From positions 1 to 46,552 of the forward strand of contig CACXFV010000109.1 of assembly GCA_902767015.1 (NCBI GenBank): a DNA stretch of 46,552 nucleotides, written 5' to 3'. Source of the DNA: an uncultured Lachnospiraceae bacterium. GTDB taxonomy: Bacteria > Bacillota > Clostridia > Lachnospirales > Lachnospiraceae. A program made the translations under genes and the position numbers. Below are positions 1 through 8,160 of the stretch, in pieces (the stretch's first letter is position 1; every line of letters begins with the position of its first letter). Below the pieces are notes generated by a model. The model searched no databases. It was not told where the DNA came from and worked only from the letters and a program-made list of their open reading frames with translations.

Positions 1-536
1 AACATCAACTTATTTTCTCTTATATAATCACTTCTATACAGCTTATTCCACGGAACAGCAACCATCATGTTGTCAAAATAGTTATGAATATTATCTCTTA
101 CGGAAGCCTTATTATCAAATACTTTTTCCGGAACAGAAACAGAATACATTTGTCTCTTTCCATTTGTATAGTATTCCATCGTGAAACCCGATATAACAAG
201 CGAAACATTTGTCTGTTCCGCAGTATTATACATTTTTTCAAGATAATCATTTTCCAGCCAATCATCAGAGTCCGGAAAATACATATACTTTCCTTTGGCT
301 ATTTTAATTCCTTCATTTCTTGCGCTTGGTGCTCCACCATTCACTTTATGAATAACGATAATTCTTTCGTCCTTTGACCTATAATTATCTGCTATTTTAC
401 TACATCGGTCAGTGGAACCATCATCAACAATAATTAATTCAAAATCTTCAATTGTTTGTTTTAATATGCTGTCGATACATTTTTCTAAATAGTCCTCAAC
501 ATTATAAACCGGTGTTATTACTGATATTTTACACAT
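1..536 (-). CDS. Glycosyltransferase family 2, partial (C-terminus cut off by window edge)
   Basis: The reading frame is open from an ATG at 536 down to base 1, giving the first 178 residues. It begins MCKISVITPVYNVEDYL, the classic start of a GT-A fold family 2 enzyme. It continues with VDDGSTD (nucleotide-sugar binding aspartates), GGAPSARNEGI, and a DSDDWL motif that supplies the metal-binding DxD. The start is supported by AGGAG about five bases upstream. The acceptor and sugar cannot be told from this part. Such enzymes act at the inner face of the membrane on capsule, teichoic acid or glycoprotein glycans. The next gene on the same strand lies about 160 bp upstream and is a lipoprotein, so an operon link is not clear. 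Confidence 0.9.
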   Translation of the reverse strand, partial: MCKISVITPVYNVEDYLEKCIDSILKQTIEDFELIIVDDGSTDRCSKIADNYRSKDERIIVIHKVNGGAPSARNEGIKIAKGKYMYFPDSDDWLENDYLEKMYNTAEQTNVSLVISGFTMEYYTNGKRQMYSVSVPEKVFDNKASVRDNIHNYFDNMMVAVPWNKLYRSDYIRENKLM

Positions 537-695
537 ATTCACTCCTAATTACAAGGTATTTAATCATCATCAAATATAAAATCACAAACCGTTTCTGTTG
601 CAAATCGCTTTTACCTATACTCAATTTATTCATCATTACCTCCCTATTAATTTTTGTTCTTCTTATCCTTTTATTTAGTTAGTATTATGTTCTCC

Positions 696-1490
696 CTACT
701 CAAACACAACCGTCCCATAAATATCCAGCACCTCATCCTCCAGTCCGCCAAAGTCCTCTTCATCGGCGGCAAAAGTAAAGATATACGCCTTATCATCTAA
801 CAGTGTAAACCACTGTGCCACATAGCACTCCATTCCCATCTGCTCAGTAGAGGTTACCACATAGTAGCCATCCACACCATTGATTCTCAGTTCATCAATT
901 CCAACAAGTTCATAGCCTATCTGGTCATACTGTTGAAGTGACAGGTCCTTATATCCCTCAAGATCCAGCTGATAAGCCTTCGTATCCTGAATCATGACAT
1001 TAATATTTTCAGTAAAGTTGTTGACGGCTGTTCCCAGATGGGTGTATGCTGAATTCGAACCGGCTATGCTCGTTTCCGTCCATGCGCTTTTGTCGATATA
1101 ATAAGAGTAGCCATCACCGGACACCTTACTCCATCCTTCAGGTATATAAATATCTGTGTCATCAGATTTCTTTTTTGTTGTTTCCTCTTCGTCAGACTTT
1201 CCGGAAGACCGCTTCTTTGTCGTCTCCTCTTCATCGTCTTTCGTCTTCTTTTTTGTTGTCTCTTCTTCGTCATCATCTGAAGTATCAGATTTTTTAGAGG
1301 ATTTCTTTTTCGTTGTTTCCTCTTCATCGTCCTCCGAAGAGCCTTTTGTCACTTTTTTGCTATCATTATCTTCTGACTTTTCCTGATTGGAACCTACGGA
1401 AACACTGCGTCCTATATCTCCACAGCCTGTAAAAAGCAACATTGCTGATACCATTGTCATTCCAATTAGCGCTACTATTCTTTTTTTCAT
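696..1490 (-). CDS. Lipoprotein with DDEEETTKKK repeats and a PsbP/DUF1795-like C-terminal domain
   Basis: This 264-residue exported protein has a lysine-rich signal peptide and a lipobox LLFTGC, so it should be lipidated at Cys23. Residues 50-110 are a low-complexity linker with four copies of a 9-10 residue unit, (D)DEEETTKKK, at about 54-63, 73-82, 85-94 and 100-108, spaced by Ser/Lys stretches. From about residue 115 there is a globular domain (IPEGWSKVSGDGYSYYIDKSAW, then a region ending IYGTVVFE) that resembles secreted DUF1795/PsbP-like domains; this is a family impression, not an alignment. GAGGT sits 8 bases before the ATG. The linker alternates strong negative and positive charge and probably spans the cell wall. 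Confidence 0.85.
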   Translation of the reverse strand: MKKRIVALIGMTMVSAMLLFTGCGDIGRSVSVGSNQEKSEDNDSKKVTKGSSEDDEEETTKKKSSKKSDTSDDDEEETTKKKTKDDEEETTKKRSSGKSDEEETTKKKSDDTDIYIPEGWSKVSGDGYSYYIDKSAWTETSIAGSNSAYTHLGTAVNNFTENINVMIQDTKAYQLDLEGYKDLSLQQYDQIGYELVGIDELRINGVDGYYVVTSTEQMGMECYVAQWFTLLDDKAYIFTFAADEEDFGGLEDEVLDIYGTVVFE

Positions 1491-1528
1491 ATTTTTTTAC
1501 CTCATTTCTGCGCTGCTTTTTACGCATA

Positions 1529-1594
1529 TCAAATTTGTGGCAAGCAACGCGCAGACACAAACTTGATGAGTGAAAGATTCTGAAAGTTTTTCAC
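1529..1594 (-). CDS. Possible 21-codon leader ORF upstream of the repeat lipoprotein
   Basis: In the 246-bp gap before the lipoprotein gene, an AGGAGG at 1603-1608 is followed eight bases later by a GTG that opens a 21-codon frame ending in TGA at 1529. The predicted peptide begins VKNFQNLSLIKFVSARC. An 8-bp inverted repeat (GAGTGAAA/TTTCACTC) overlaps its start. The gap also holds a TTGACA hexamer on the minus strand. The strong Shine-Dalgarno is the only reason to list it; it could be a leader peptide, a small RNA, or chance. Confidence 0.25.
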   Translation of the reverse strand: MKNFQNLSLIKFVSARCLPQI

Positions 1595-1736
1595 TCTTTA
1601 TTCCTCCTGCATTCGCTCGTTTCCTTTCGAAAATTACTTTTAATTGCTGCGATGACACAACTGTCAAAACAGTGGACAGCATGCAACATGCAGACTTGTC
1701 AAATCTTCTGAGAATTGATTTATTTCTCACCGTGAA

Positions 1737-2123
1737 TTAATGGTCGTCATCATCGTCATCATCCACACTGTACGACATATATTCACGTCCCGAAACTCTG
1801 TGCTTCTTTCTTGCCTCCTCTACCTTATCCGAAAGCAAGTCCCTGATTTTATCGGATGCTTTTACGTTGGTGATAAAAAACTCCGGTGTTGTCTTATCAG
1901 CCGAATTAACCTTAATGGTGCCCAGACCGAAGATTCTCTGCATCAAAGACCTGTGCAGTGTCGTATCCATAATCCGGTAAAGTCTTATTTCCTCTTCCTT
2001 TTTACTCAGAAATCCTGTACAAATCTGAAACTTATCATTGTATAGCTTATACTTCGTAAATGTCCACGGCAGACCAAAAAACAGCAATCTCTTTCTCTCC
2101 TGCCATATTGTCTTGTCAGCCAT
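1737..2123 (-). CDS. Bacterial PH domain protein (YdbT/bPH_2-like)
   Basis: This 128-residue protein has the look of a small bacterial PH domain: a basic start (WQERKRLLFFGLPWTFTKYKLYND), a central strand set KEEEIRLYRIMDTTLHRSLMQRIFGLGTIKVNSAD, and a helix ending the fold. IRLYRIMDT and the GLGTI turn are typical of the bPH_2 group. It lacks a signal peptide or membrane segment, so it is likely cytosolic or peripheral. It ends in a run of seven aspartates and a histidine after SYSV, which is unusual. AAAGGAG precedes the ATG by seven bases. It lies 79 bp downstream of phosphoglucomutase on the same strand and may be co-transcribed. Ligand unknown. Confidence 0.82.
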   Translation of the reverse strand: MADKTIWQERKRLLFFGLPWTFTKYKLYNDKFQICTGFLSKKEEEIRLYRIMDTTLHRSLMQRIFGLGTIKVNSADKTTPEFFITNVKASDKIRDLLSDKVEEARKKHRVSGREYMSYSVDDDDDDDH

Positions 2124-2202
2124 ATTTTTCTCCTTTCATCAATCCTGATAATAATTTTACTTCATATTCTGAGAGTATACACACCTCAAATTCTAAGAAT
2201 AT

Positions 2203-3936
2203 CTATACCTCAGTATTGATTATCTTCTTAACCTCTTTCTCCAATTCCCCTGATAATTCATCTGCATTCTCCATCGAATTACCTTTTACGCCATAATAAA
2301 ACTTAATCTTCGGCTCAGTACCCGACGGTCTTACGCACAGCCATGCGCCATCCTCAAGGTCATAATAGAGAACATTGGAAATAGGCAGTCCCGTCGGTTT
2401 TACTTCTCCTGATGCCATATTCTTGATCCTATCATTTTTGTAATCTCTTACAGACAATACCTGATATCTTCCCAAATGCTGCGGCGGATTATTTCTCAAC
2501 GTATCGAGGATTCGCTGTATCTTCTCAAGCCCATCTATGCCCTTAAAGGTGACAGCCTGTATGCCATCCTTATAATATCCATAGCGCTCATACATGGCAA
2601 GCATGGCATCCCAAAGTGTCATATTCTTTGTCTTGTAATAAGCAGCCGCTTCACACAATGCCATGGTTGCAACTATCGCATCCTTATCTCTGGCATGTGT
2701 TCCGATAAGACAACCGTAGCTTTCCTCAAAGCCAAATAAATATTCTCCCTTACCAGTCTGTTCAAAACCAAGTATCTGCTGGCCAATATATTTAAATCCG
2801 GTCAGAACTTCTATCAACTTAACGCCGTAATATTTCGCTATCGCATCCGCCATATTGGTGGAAACAATGGTTTTAATCAAGACACCGTCCTGTGGTATAC
2901 CTTGCTGCTCCTTTATCTGCTTTAATTCATAATCTGCCAGAAGACAACCTGACATATTTCCCGTCAGGGAAATGTATTCGCCGGATTTGGTATCCTTCAC
3001 ATGTACACCGAGCCTGTCTGCATCCGGGTCTGTCGCCAGTACCAAATCTGCATCCTTTTCCTTTGCCAGCTTCAGAGCAAGCTCAAATGCCTCATAAGCC
3101 TCCGGATTCGGATAACTTACCGTAGGAAATTCGCCATCAGGCAATTCCTGCTCCGGCACAACATAGACATGTTCAAAGCCAAGCTCTCTTAAAATTCTTC
3201 TCGCTGGAATATTGCCGGTTCCATGAAGCGGGGTATATACAATCTTAAGCTTGTCCTTGCACTCATCAATACAGTCCTGACGCTTTACCTGTTTTTTAAG
3301 CGCCGCCATATATTTATCATCCACTTCAGCACCTATCACCCGGTATAGGCCTGCTGCCTGTGCTTCTTCCTTATCCATTGTCTTTAATGCAGCAAAATCC
3401 GTTACTGCCTTCACCTCCTCCATGATTCCTTTATCATGGGGAGGTGTAATCTGGGCACCATCCTCCCAATATACCTTATATCCATTGTATTCCGGCGGGT
3501 TATGGCTTGCCGTGATATTAATGCCTGCAATACAGCCCAGCTCTCTTACCGCAAAGGATAACTCCGGTGTAGGTCTTAAGCTTTCAAACACATATGCCTT
3601 TATGCCATTTGCTGCAAGACATAGCGCTGCCACATCCGCAAATTCGACCGACATTCTTCTTGAGTCATAGGCAATCGCTACTCCCTTACCGGCTCCATCC
3701 ATTTTCAGGATATAATTCGCCAAGCCCTGTGTGGCGCGCCTTACGGTATATACATTCATTCGATTCAGACCTGCTCCGATCACACCTCGAAGTCCTGCCG
3801 TACCAAACTCAAGTTCCTTATAAAATCGTTCTTTTATTTCTCCCTCATTATCACCGATTTTCTTCAATTCTTCTTTCGTCTCATCATCAAAACAGGGATT
3901 ACTAAGCCATTCCCTGTAAAACTCCATGTAATTCAT
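2203..3936 (-). CDS. pgcA: Phospho-sugar mutase (phosphoglucomutase/phosphomannomutase)
   Basis: A 577-residue alpha-D-phosphohexomutase that interconverts glucose 1- and 6-phosphate, feeding UDP-glucose and cell-surface sugar synthesis in the cytosol. All four family landmarks are present: the phosphoserine loop ITASHNPPEYNGYK, the metal loop DPDADRLGV, the sugar-binding loop FGFEESYG, and the phosphate-binding loop RPSGTEPKIKFY near the C-terminus. The length fits the long Firmicute PgcA type. The frame is open further upstream (MMARRNS), but an AGGAGGAA at 3942-3949 lies inside that extension and is ideally spaced from the ATG at 3936 (MNYMEFYREW), so I take that start. Glucose versus mannose preference cannot be read from sequence alone. 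Confidence 0.96.
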   Translation of the reverse strand: MNYMEFYREWLSNPCFDDETKEELKKIGDNEGEIKERFYKELEFGTAGLRGVIGAGLNRMNVYTVRRATQGLANYILKMDGAGKGVAIAYDSRRMSVEFADVAALCLAANGIKAYVFESLRPTPELSFAVRELGCIAGINITASHNPPEYNGYKVYWEDGAQITPPHDKGIMEEVKAVTDFAALKTMDKEEAQAAGLYRVIGAEVDDKYMAALKKQVKRQDCIDECKDKLKIVYTPLHGTGNIPARRILRELGFEHVYVVPEQELPDGEFPTVSYPNPEAYEAFELALKLAKEKDADLVLATDPDADRLGVHVKDTKSGEYISLTGNMSGCLLADYELKQIKEQQGIPQDGVLIKTIVSTNMADAIAKYYGVKLIEVLTGFKYIGQQILGFEQTGKGEYLFGFEESYGCLIGTHARDKDAIVATMALCEAAAYYKTKNMTLWDAMLAMYERYGYYKDGIQAVTFKGIDGLEKIQRILDTLRNNPPQHLGRYQVLSVRDYKNDRIKNMASGEVKPTGLPISNVLYYDLEDGAWLCVRPSGTEPKIKFYYGVKGNSMENADELSGELEKEVKKIINTEV

Positions 3937-4002
3937 TGAGTTCCTCCTAGCCATCATTCAATATTCATATTGTAAATCTAAATACCTCTTAAACGATACT
4001 TA

Positions 4003-5316
4003 TTAATCTAACAAAGCACTTACGATACTATTATAATCAATGGTCGGAATCGTTGTTGTCTCCCGCACTGAAAATGTCGACCTTGCTACGTTATTTTCGG
4101 TTCCCGCACTTGAATTTCTCGAGGCACCGGCATTACGGGTGCTTTCGCGAAAATTTCCATTTTCACCTGTAGTGCTTTGCGCATTTTCTCCGGTCTGATA
4201 AGTGCTGTCACTCTCTTTTGCCCCGGAAGCCGTATCATCTGCCTGACCGTCATCCTCGCCGCTTCCCTCTCTGACAAGCATAATATTATATTCAGATGTT
4301 ATACTGTCCACTGTTATGACCTGTGCATATGGCTCATACCCATCTGCTGTTACAATAATCTTATGTGTTCCGTATGCCACACCAATCATCTGCGAATAAT
4401 CTTTTTCCACACCATCAACCGTAAGCTTTGCGCCCTTCGGACTAATCTTGAAGGACAATGCCCCCAGTCTTACTGCATTGGACTGAAATTCGGTGAGGTT
4501 CAGTCTGATTTCCTCATTGTCCGATATCACTATTTCTCTGGAACCCGCCGTTTTATCCTTTGATACGGTCACATTAAACCTTCCTACCGGTACAGCTACC
4601 ACCATATTCTCCGTTATCATCTCAATAATCTTATCTCCCACTTCAAGATAGCCGCCTTCAAAAAAAGTAGTTGAGTCGAGTCTTAAGTAACCATGTCCTT
4701 TTGTCACTGTCACAGAGTCCAGTTCTTTATCTGTCCCCCTTAACCTCAATACATCAACACTGTCAAGCTTGTCTATGCTAATCTCGCTATCCTGTGTTAC
4801 CACCACAGTGTGGTCTGTGTAATTATACCTCTCGTTTCCTACTGATATCGTCTTACTGTCCATATCTATCTTAAAATTGGTGACTCCTCCATAGTCAAAA
4901 TCTGCATCTGAAATCTTAATCTTTGTGAGTTTTGTCGATGAGCCGGAAGTCCATACCTCTATCACTTCTCCCAGTGCAAGCCTGTCTATGGTAATCGGCT
5001 CATCATATCTGCTGATAATATCCGTTCCACCCGTATATTCATACTTAATTCTTGCACCTGTACCTGCTCCCTGTAGCACCATGGTCTTATCCTGACTGTT
5101 AACATCTACCACAATAGCCTTAAAATTTCTCGCTTCCGTTGGCGTCTCCTGCTCCGATATCAAGGTTGTGGTGGGCATAACCGGTATATCCACTCCGTTG
5201 GATATCGAAGAATTTCGTCTGTTGCTTTGATTCGAGCATGATATCATCAAAATTGCTGATATCATTGTTCCCATCAACAGTACCAAATACTTTGAAATAT
5301 TTTTATTCGCACACAT
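4003..5316 (-). CDS. PEGA-domain lipoprotein
   Basis: A 437-residue surface lipoprotein. The signal peptide ends in a lipobox with lipidation expected at Cys27 (ILMISC). Residues about 60-275 hold two to three beta-rich repeats that alternate statements such as FKAIVVDVNSQDKTMVLQG and FKIDMDSKTISVGNERY. Residues about 282-345 form a PEGA domain: LSFKISPKGAKLTVDG, then YGTHKIIVTADGYEPY. A low-complexity Ser/Thr/Asn/Glu tail of about 85 residues follows. PEGA domains are found in surface proteins and are thought to bind other wall or S-layer components. The start has AGGAG eight bases upstream. It is followed 66 bp later by phosphoglucomutase on the same strand. Function unknown beyond its location. 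Confidence 0.88.
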   Translation of the reverse strand: MCANKNISKYLVLLMGTMISAILMISCSNQSNRRNSSISNGVDIPVMPTTTLISEQETPTEARNFKAIVVDVNSQDKTMVLQGAGTGARIKYEYTGGTDIISRYDEPITIDRLALGEVIEVWTSGSSTKLTKIKISDADFDYGGVTNFKIDMDSKTISVGNERYNYTDHTVVVTQDSEISIDKLDSVDVLRLRGTDKELDSVTVTKGHGYLRLDSTTFFEGGYLEVGDKIIEMITENMVVAVPVGRFNVTVSKDKTAGSREIVISDNEEIRLNLTEFQSNAVRLGALSFKISPKGAKLTVDGVEKDYSQMIGVAYGTHKIIVTADGYEPYAQVITVDSITSEYNIMLVREGSGEDDGQADDTASGAKESDSTYQTGENAQSTTGENGNFRESTRNAGASRNSSAGTENNVARSTFSVRETTTIPTIDYNSIVSALLD

Positions 5317-5647
5317 GGGATTTCTCCTTTGCTATCCGCATTAAACAAAAATCAATCTTATTATATAATATTTACAACATAAAGTCAAAAAAATATTCAA
5401 CACTCACTGATTTTATATTTTGTCAATTCTTTTGCGACAAATTTTCGGCAAATTTGTAACAGTTCAGATTTGTCATTCACAAAATACTTCCAACTGCATG
5501 AAAACCGCTGTTTCACAGCGGTTTTTGCCCATAGACAGGCACTCAGTTCATGAAAAAAAAATGTACAACAAGACTGCTCACAGACTTGAGGATTTGTGTT
5601 CATGCGCTGAGTGCCGTTTCATGAACAAAGTCCGTAGACCGGCAATA
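5317..5647. other. Intergenic region with nested inverted repeats, no convincing gene
   Basis: This 331-bp gap lies between two minus-strand genes. It contains a perfect 11-bp stem with a 3-base loop at 5501-5525 (AAAACCGCTGT and its complement) followed by T5G on the plus strand. It also holds a 9-bp inverted repeat GGCACTCAG (5538-5546) and CTGAGTGCC (5607-5615), each followed by a TTCATGAA motif. Open frames across it are short, lack Shine-Dalgarno sites and have poor composition. It may hold the terminator of the CotS-like gene and a small structured RNA. Confidence 0.5.
5501..5525. terminator. Strong hairpin, probable bidirectional terminator
   Basis: An 11-bp perfect stem with loop TTC and flanking A and T runs. 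It lies about 120 bp beyond the stop of the minus-strand CotS-like gene. The T-tract is better on the plus strand, so termination of minus-strand transcripts is an inference. Confidence 0.5.
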
Positions 5648-6676
5648 TTAGTGTCCCGGCACTCCCATGCTGTCAATAAATGCCACCCTGCCGGCTCTCT
5701 GCCGCATCACCAAGTCAAGCTTAACGATATCCTTATCCGGCACCCACGCCTTATTGTTATTATAGTAATGGTTGAGAAGTTTCCAGTATTTTTCAGGATA
5801 TTTCAATTTGAGTGCCAAATATTTCAGTTCCTCGTCACTTACGGAACGGATTTTGGCATATTCTTCAATTACTGCATTCCCAAGCTGCTTATCCCATGAG
5901 TGTTTTTCCATCACTTTTCGGATAAAGTCATACAAATCTCTCACCTGTACACTGCACTTTGCTCTCTCAAAATTCGTAATAAATGGCCGGTATTCCTTTA
6001 TACCATCGTTCTCAAATAAAATATTATGATAGTTGTAGGCACCGTGCACCAGCCTCCCTGCATTCACCTCATTAATAATAAACTGTTGCACTGATGGCTC
6101 TGCCATAAGCCTGAGAACTTCACCGGCATCCTCATAAAAGACGTCAAACTTTTGAAGCACCATGGATTCAAATGGATTTTTCCGGCGCTTCTGCCGTATA
6201 TAATTTCTGGTTCTCTTCAGTTCCCGATTATGCTTCTCAAACTCGGAAAGGAGTCTGTCACAGGTATCCTCCAAATTAAAATTTGTTTCCAGATACTCCT
6301 GACCAAAACGGACAGAGTTCATGGTACTGTGAAGCTGTGCCAATGCTTTTGCAGCCCTGATAATATGGCTATGATTTTTAGCATCACAATCCATAGCGCA
6401 ATACCATTTTCTGACTATGTATTTTCTTCCTCCGTCTTCCTTGTCTATCAGCTCACCGTCCACATTTCTGATAATATGATCTACATGAATGTCGCCTGAC
6501 ACTGCTATATTCCTAAGCAGCTTCTCCTCAAACTCGAGATGCTTTTCGTTACCATCAAACTCCCTAAGCAGATACAGACCTTCCTCTGTCTGCACCATAA
6601 TGGCGCCTCTCTGTCTTCCTGTCCTTATGGGCTTTAATCCATATCTGCTTAAAATATCTGTGTTCTTGTCATCCAC
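5648..6676 (-). CDS. CotS-like spore coat / aminoglycoside-phosphotransferase-fold protein with lost catalytic residues
   Basis: A 342-residue protein of the CotS/YsxE group, a protein-kinase-like fold linked to spore coats in Firmicutes. The N-lobe includes YLLREFDGNEKHLEFEEKLL and a KYIVRKWYCA hinge. The usual catalytic loop HGDxxxxN reads HGAYNYHN at residues 211-218, so the base aspartate is alanine. The metal-binding aspartate of the DFD/DWE motif is also replaced: ITNFERAK at 233-240. The rest of the C-lobe (VRDLYDFIRKVMEKHSW) is intact, so this looks like a stable pseudokinase and not a decayed gene. The likely start is GTG at 6676 with GGAGGT four bases before. It follows the CCA-adding enzyme gene by 69 bp. 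Confidence 0.85.
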   Translation of the reverse strand: MDDKNTDILSRYGLKPIRTGRQRGAIMVQTEEGLYLLREFDGNEKHLEFEEKLLRNIAVSGDIHVDHIIRNVDGELIDKEDGGRKYIVRKWYCAMDCDAKNHSHIIRAAKALAQLHSTMNSVRFGQEYLETNFNLEDTCDRLLSEFEKHNRELKRTRNYIRQKRRKNPFESMVLQKFDVFYEDAGEVLRLMAEPSVQQFIINEVNAGRLVHGAYNYHNILFENDGIKEYRPFITNFERAKCSVQVRDLYDFIRKVMEKHSWDKQLGNAVIEEYAKIRSVSDEELKYLALKLKYPEKYWKLLNHYYNNNKAWVPDKDIVKLDLVMRQRAGRVAFIDSMGVPGH

Positions 6677-6745
6677 ACAAACACCTCCCCTATGCCTATC
6701 ATATGAGGAATCTCCCGCAAATATGTTTAAAATATGTGTAGTGTC

Positions 6746-7993
6746 TCAGTATTTCGTTACATCAAGCATCTCAAGCAGGATTTCTTTCCGGTTTAAATCA
6801 TTATTTTCGAGCACCACATATAAAAGTCTCTTTAACGCTCCACCTACCTGCTCACCTCTTGCAAGCCCCGCCTCCATCAGATCTTTTCCATTAACAGCAA
6901 GCGCCTTTAGTGATATACAATCTCCTTTTTCAATAATATCATTATATTCCTTTTTTACATTCGCAAGCGTTTCCTTCATACAATCAGACTGCCCCGCTTT
7001 TGCATAATAAAATGGAAGATATACCTCCATAAAGGTTAAGTATATTTCGTAAATATCCTCTCCTATTTCATAAATATCCCGGCGCACCAGGCCTCTTGTC
7101 TGTGGCAATGGTCTGCCAATCTCCCCGATAATTCTGGAAACAACATTCACTGTTTTATTATCAAATTTAAAATCTCTTAAAATATTCGCCGCTTTGTCTT
7201 TTCCTGCCCTCGAAAGAACCGCACTCCACCGTAGAAAATGCTCTTTTGGCATCAATTTTACAAGCGACAGAACCTCTGTCAGTTCATTTTCCGCTGCAAT
7301 TCTGTCAATCTCCCTAAACACCACTGTTGTAATGCCAAGCTCATATGCCGCTTTAAGTCTGTCAGGATTGTCTGACATCAACAGTTTCTCAAGTTCTGCC
7401 TGTATACGTTCCCGGCTGATTTTCTCCAGATTCACCGCAAGCTCTTCTATTGCCCTGCAGGTATTATCATCAATCCGAAATCCCAGCGATGCCGAAAATC
7501 TTACCGCCCTTAAGATTCTCAGAGCATCCTCACTAAATCTGTCAGCCGGGTTCCCTACACATCGGATAATGCCATCTTTTAAATCCCTGACACCTCCAAA
7601 TATATCGACAATGCCTTCCCTGTCATTATATGCCATGGCATTAATGGTAAAATCCCTGCGTTTCAAATCTTCTATCAAATTGCGGGTAAACTCCACATGC
7701 AAAGGATGTCTTCCATCCTGATATTCCCCATCTATGCGATATGTTGTGACTTCATACCCCTTTTTATCAATCATGACTGTAACTGTTCCATGCTTAATTC
7801 CTGTATCGATTGTCCTGCGAAACAGCTTTTTTACCTCATCGGGCATTGCCGACGTAGTAATATCCCAGTCATTCGGCTCTCTGCCGAGAATCGCATCCCG
7901 TACACAGCCACCCACTGCATAAGCCTCAAAACCATTATTCTCCAGCATTTCTATGATAAACTTGACATGCTTCGGCATTTTAATTCTATTCAT
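6746..7993 (-). CDS. cca: CCA tRNA nucleotidyltransferase
   Basis: A 415-residue class II nucleotidyltransferase that adds or repairs the 3' CCA end of tRNAs from CTP and ATP without a nucleic-acid template. Near the N-terminus it has the nucleotidyltransferase signature GGCVRDAILGREPNDWDITT with the two metal-binding aspartates, then RRDFTINAMAYN, and the EDALRILRAVRFSASLGF motif where template-like Asp/Arg residues pair with incoming bases. The C-terminal half is helical, as expected. No HD phosphohydrolase motif is evident. The Shine-Dalgarno is weak (GGATGTGGTAAT before the ATG). The gene lies beyond the palindromic array that follows the response regulator, so it may have its own promoter or depend on read-through. 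Confidence 0.95.
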   Translation of the reverse strand: MNRIKMPKHVKFIIEMLENNGFEAYAVGGCVRDAILGREPNDWDITTSAMPDEVKKLFRRTIDTGIKHGTVTVMIDKKGYEVTTYRIDGEYQDGRHPLHVEFTRNLIEDLKRRDFTINAMAYNDREGIVDIFGGVRDLKDGIIRCVGNPADRFSEDALRILRAVRFSASLGFRIDDNTCRAIEELAVNLEKISRERIQAELEKLLMSDNPDRLKAAYELGITTVVFREIDRIAAENELTEVLSLVKLMPKEHFLRWSAVLSRAGKDKAANILRDFKFDNKTVNVVSRIIGEIGRPLPQTRGLVRRDIYEIGEDIYEIYLTFMEVYLPFYYAKAGQSDCMKETLANVKKEYNDIIEKGDCISLKALAVNGKDLMEAGLARGEQVGGALKRLLYVVLENNDLNRKEILLEMLDVTKY

Positions 7994-8040
7994 ATTACCA
8001 CATCCATTTCCAAACTCATCCTATTCCCATCATTTATGCA

Positions 8041-8065
8041 GAGTTTGTTTCTCTGAAACAAACTC
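8041..8065. repeat. Perfect 11-bp stem-loop
   Basis: GAGTTTGTTTC, loop TCT, GAAACAAACTC. It lies between the response regulator and cca genes next to the larger palindromic array. No T-run follows on the minus strand, so I do not call it an intrinsic terminator. Confidence 0.7.
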
Positions 8066-8067
8066 TT

Positions 8068-8160
8068 AACGACTTGCTGCTCAAACGACTTGCTGACCAA
8101 ACGACTTGCTGACCAAGTCAGCAAGTCGTTGGTCAGCAAGTCGTTGGTCAGCAAGTCGTT
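8068..8160. repeat. Palindromic tandem array of a 15-bp unit (three copies each way)
   Basis: Three copies of AACGACTTGCTGACC (the first ends CTC) at 8068, 8084 and 8100 are followed, after two bases, by three inverted copies at 8117, 8131 and 8146. The arms would fold into a hairpin of about 45 bp. The last inverted unit overlaps the TAA stop of the response regulator gene at 8160-8162. The structure could end transcription, protect the mRNA 3' end, or arise by slippage. Confidence 0.9.

Noticed and set aside
5420-5899. 159-codon plus-strand ORF beginning in the 5.3-5.6 kb gap
   Set aside because: No Shine-Dalgarno site, and more than half lies antisense to the CotS-like gene, whose protein is clearly conserved.
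8068-8160. Peptide repeat (NDLLT units) encoded by the minus-strand ORF 7990-8190
   Set aside because: The frame has no Shine-Dalgarno and overlaps the regulator's end; the inverted half shows a nucleic-acid palindrome, not a coding repeat.
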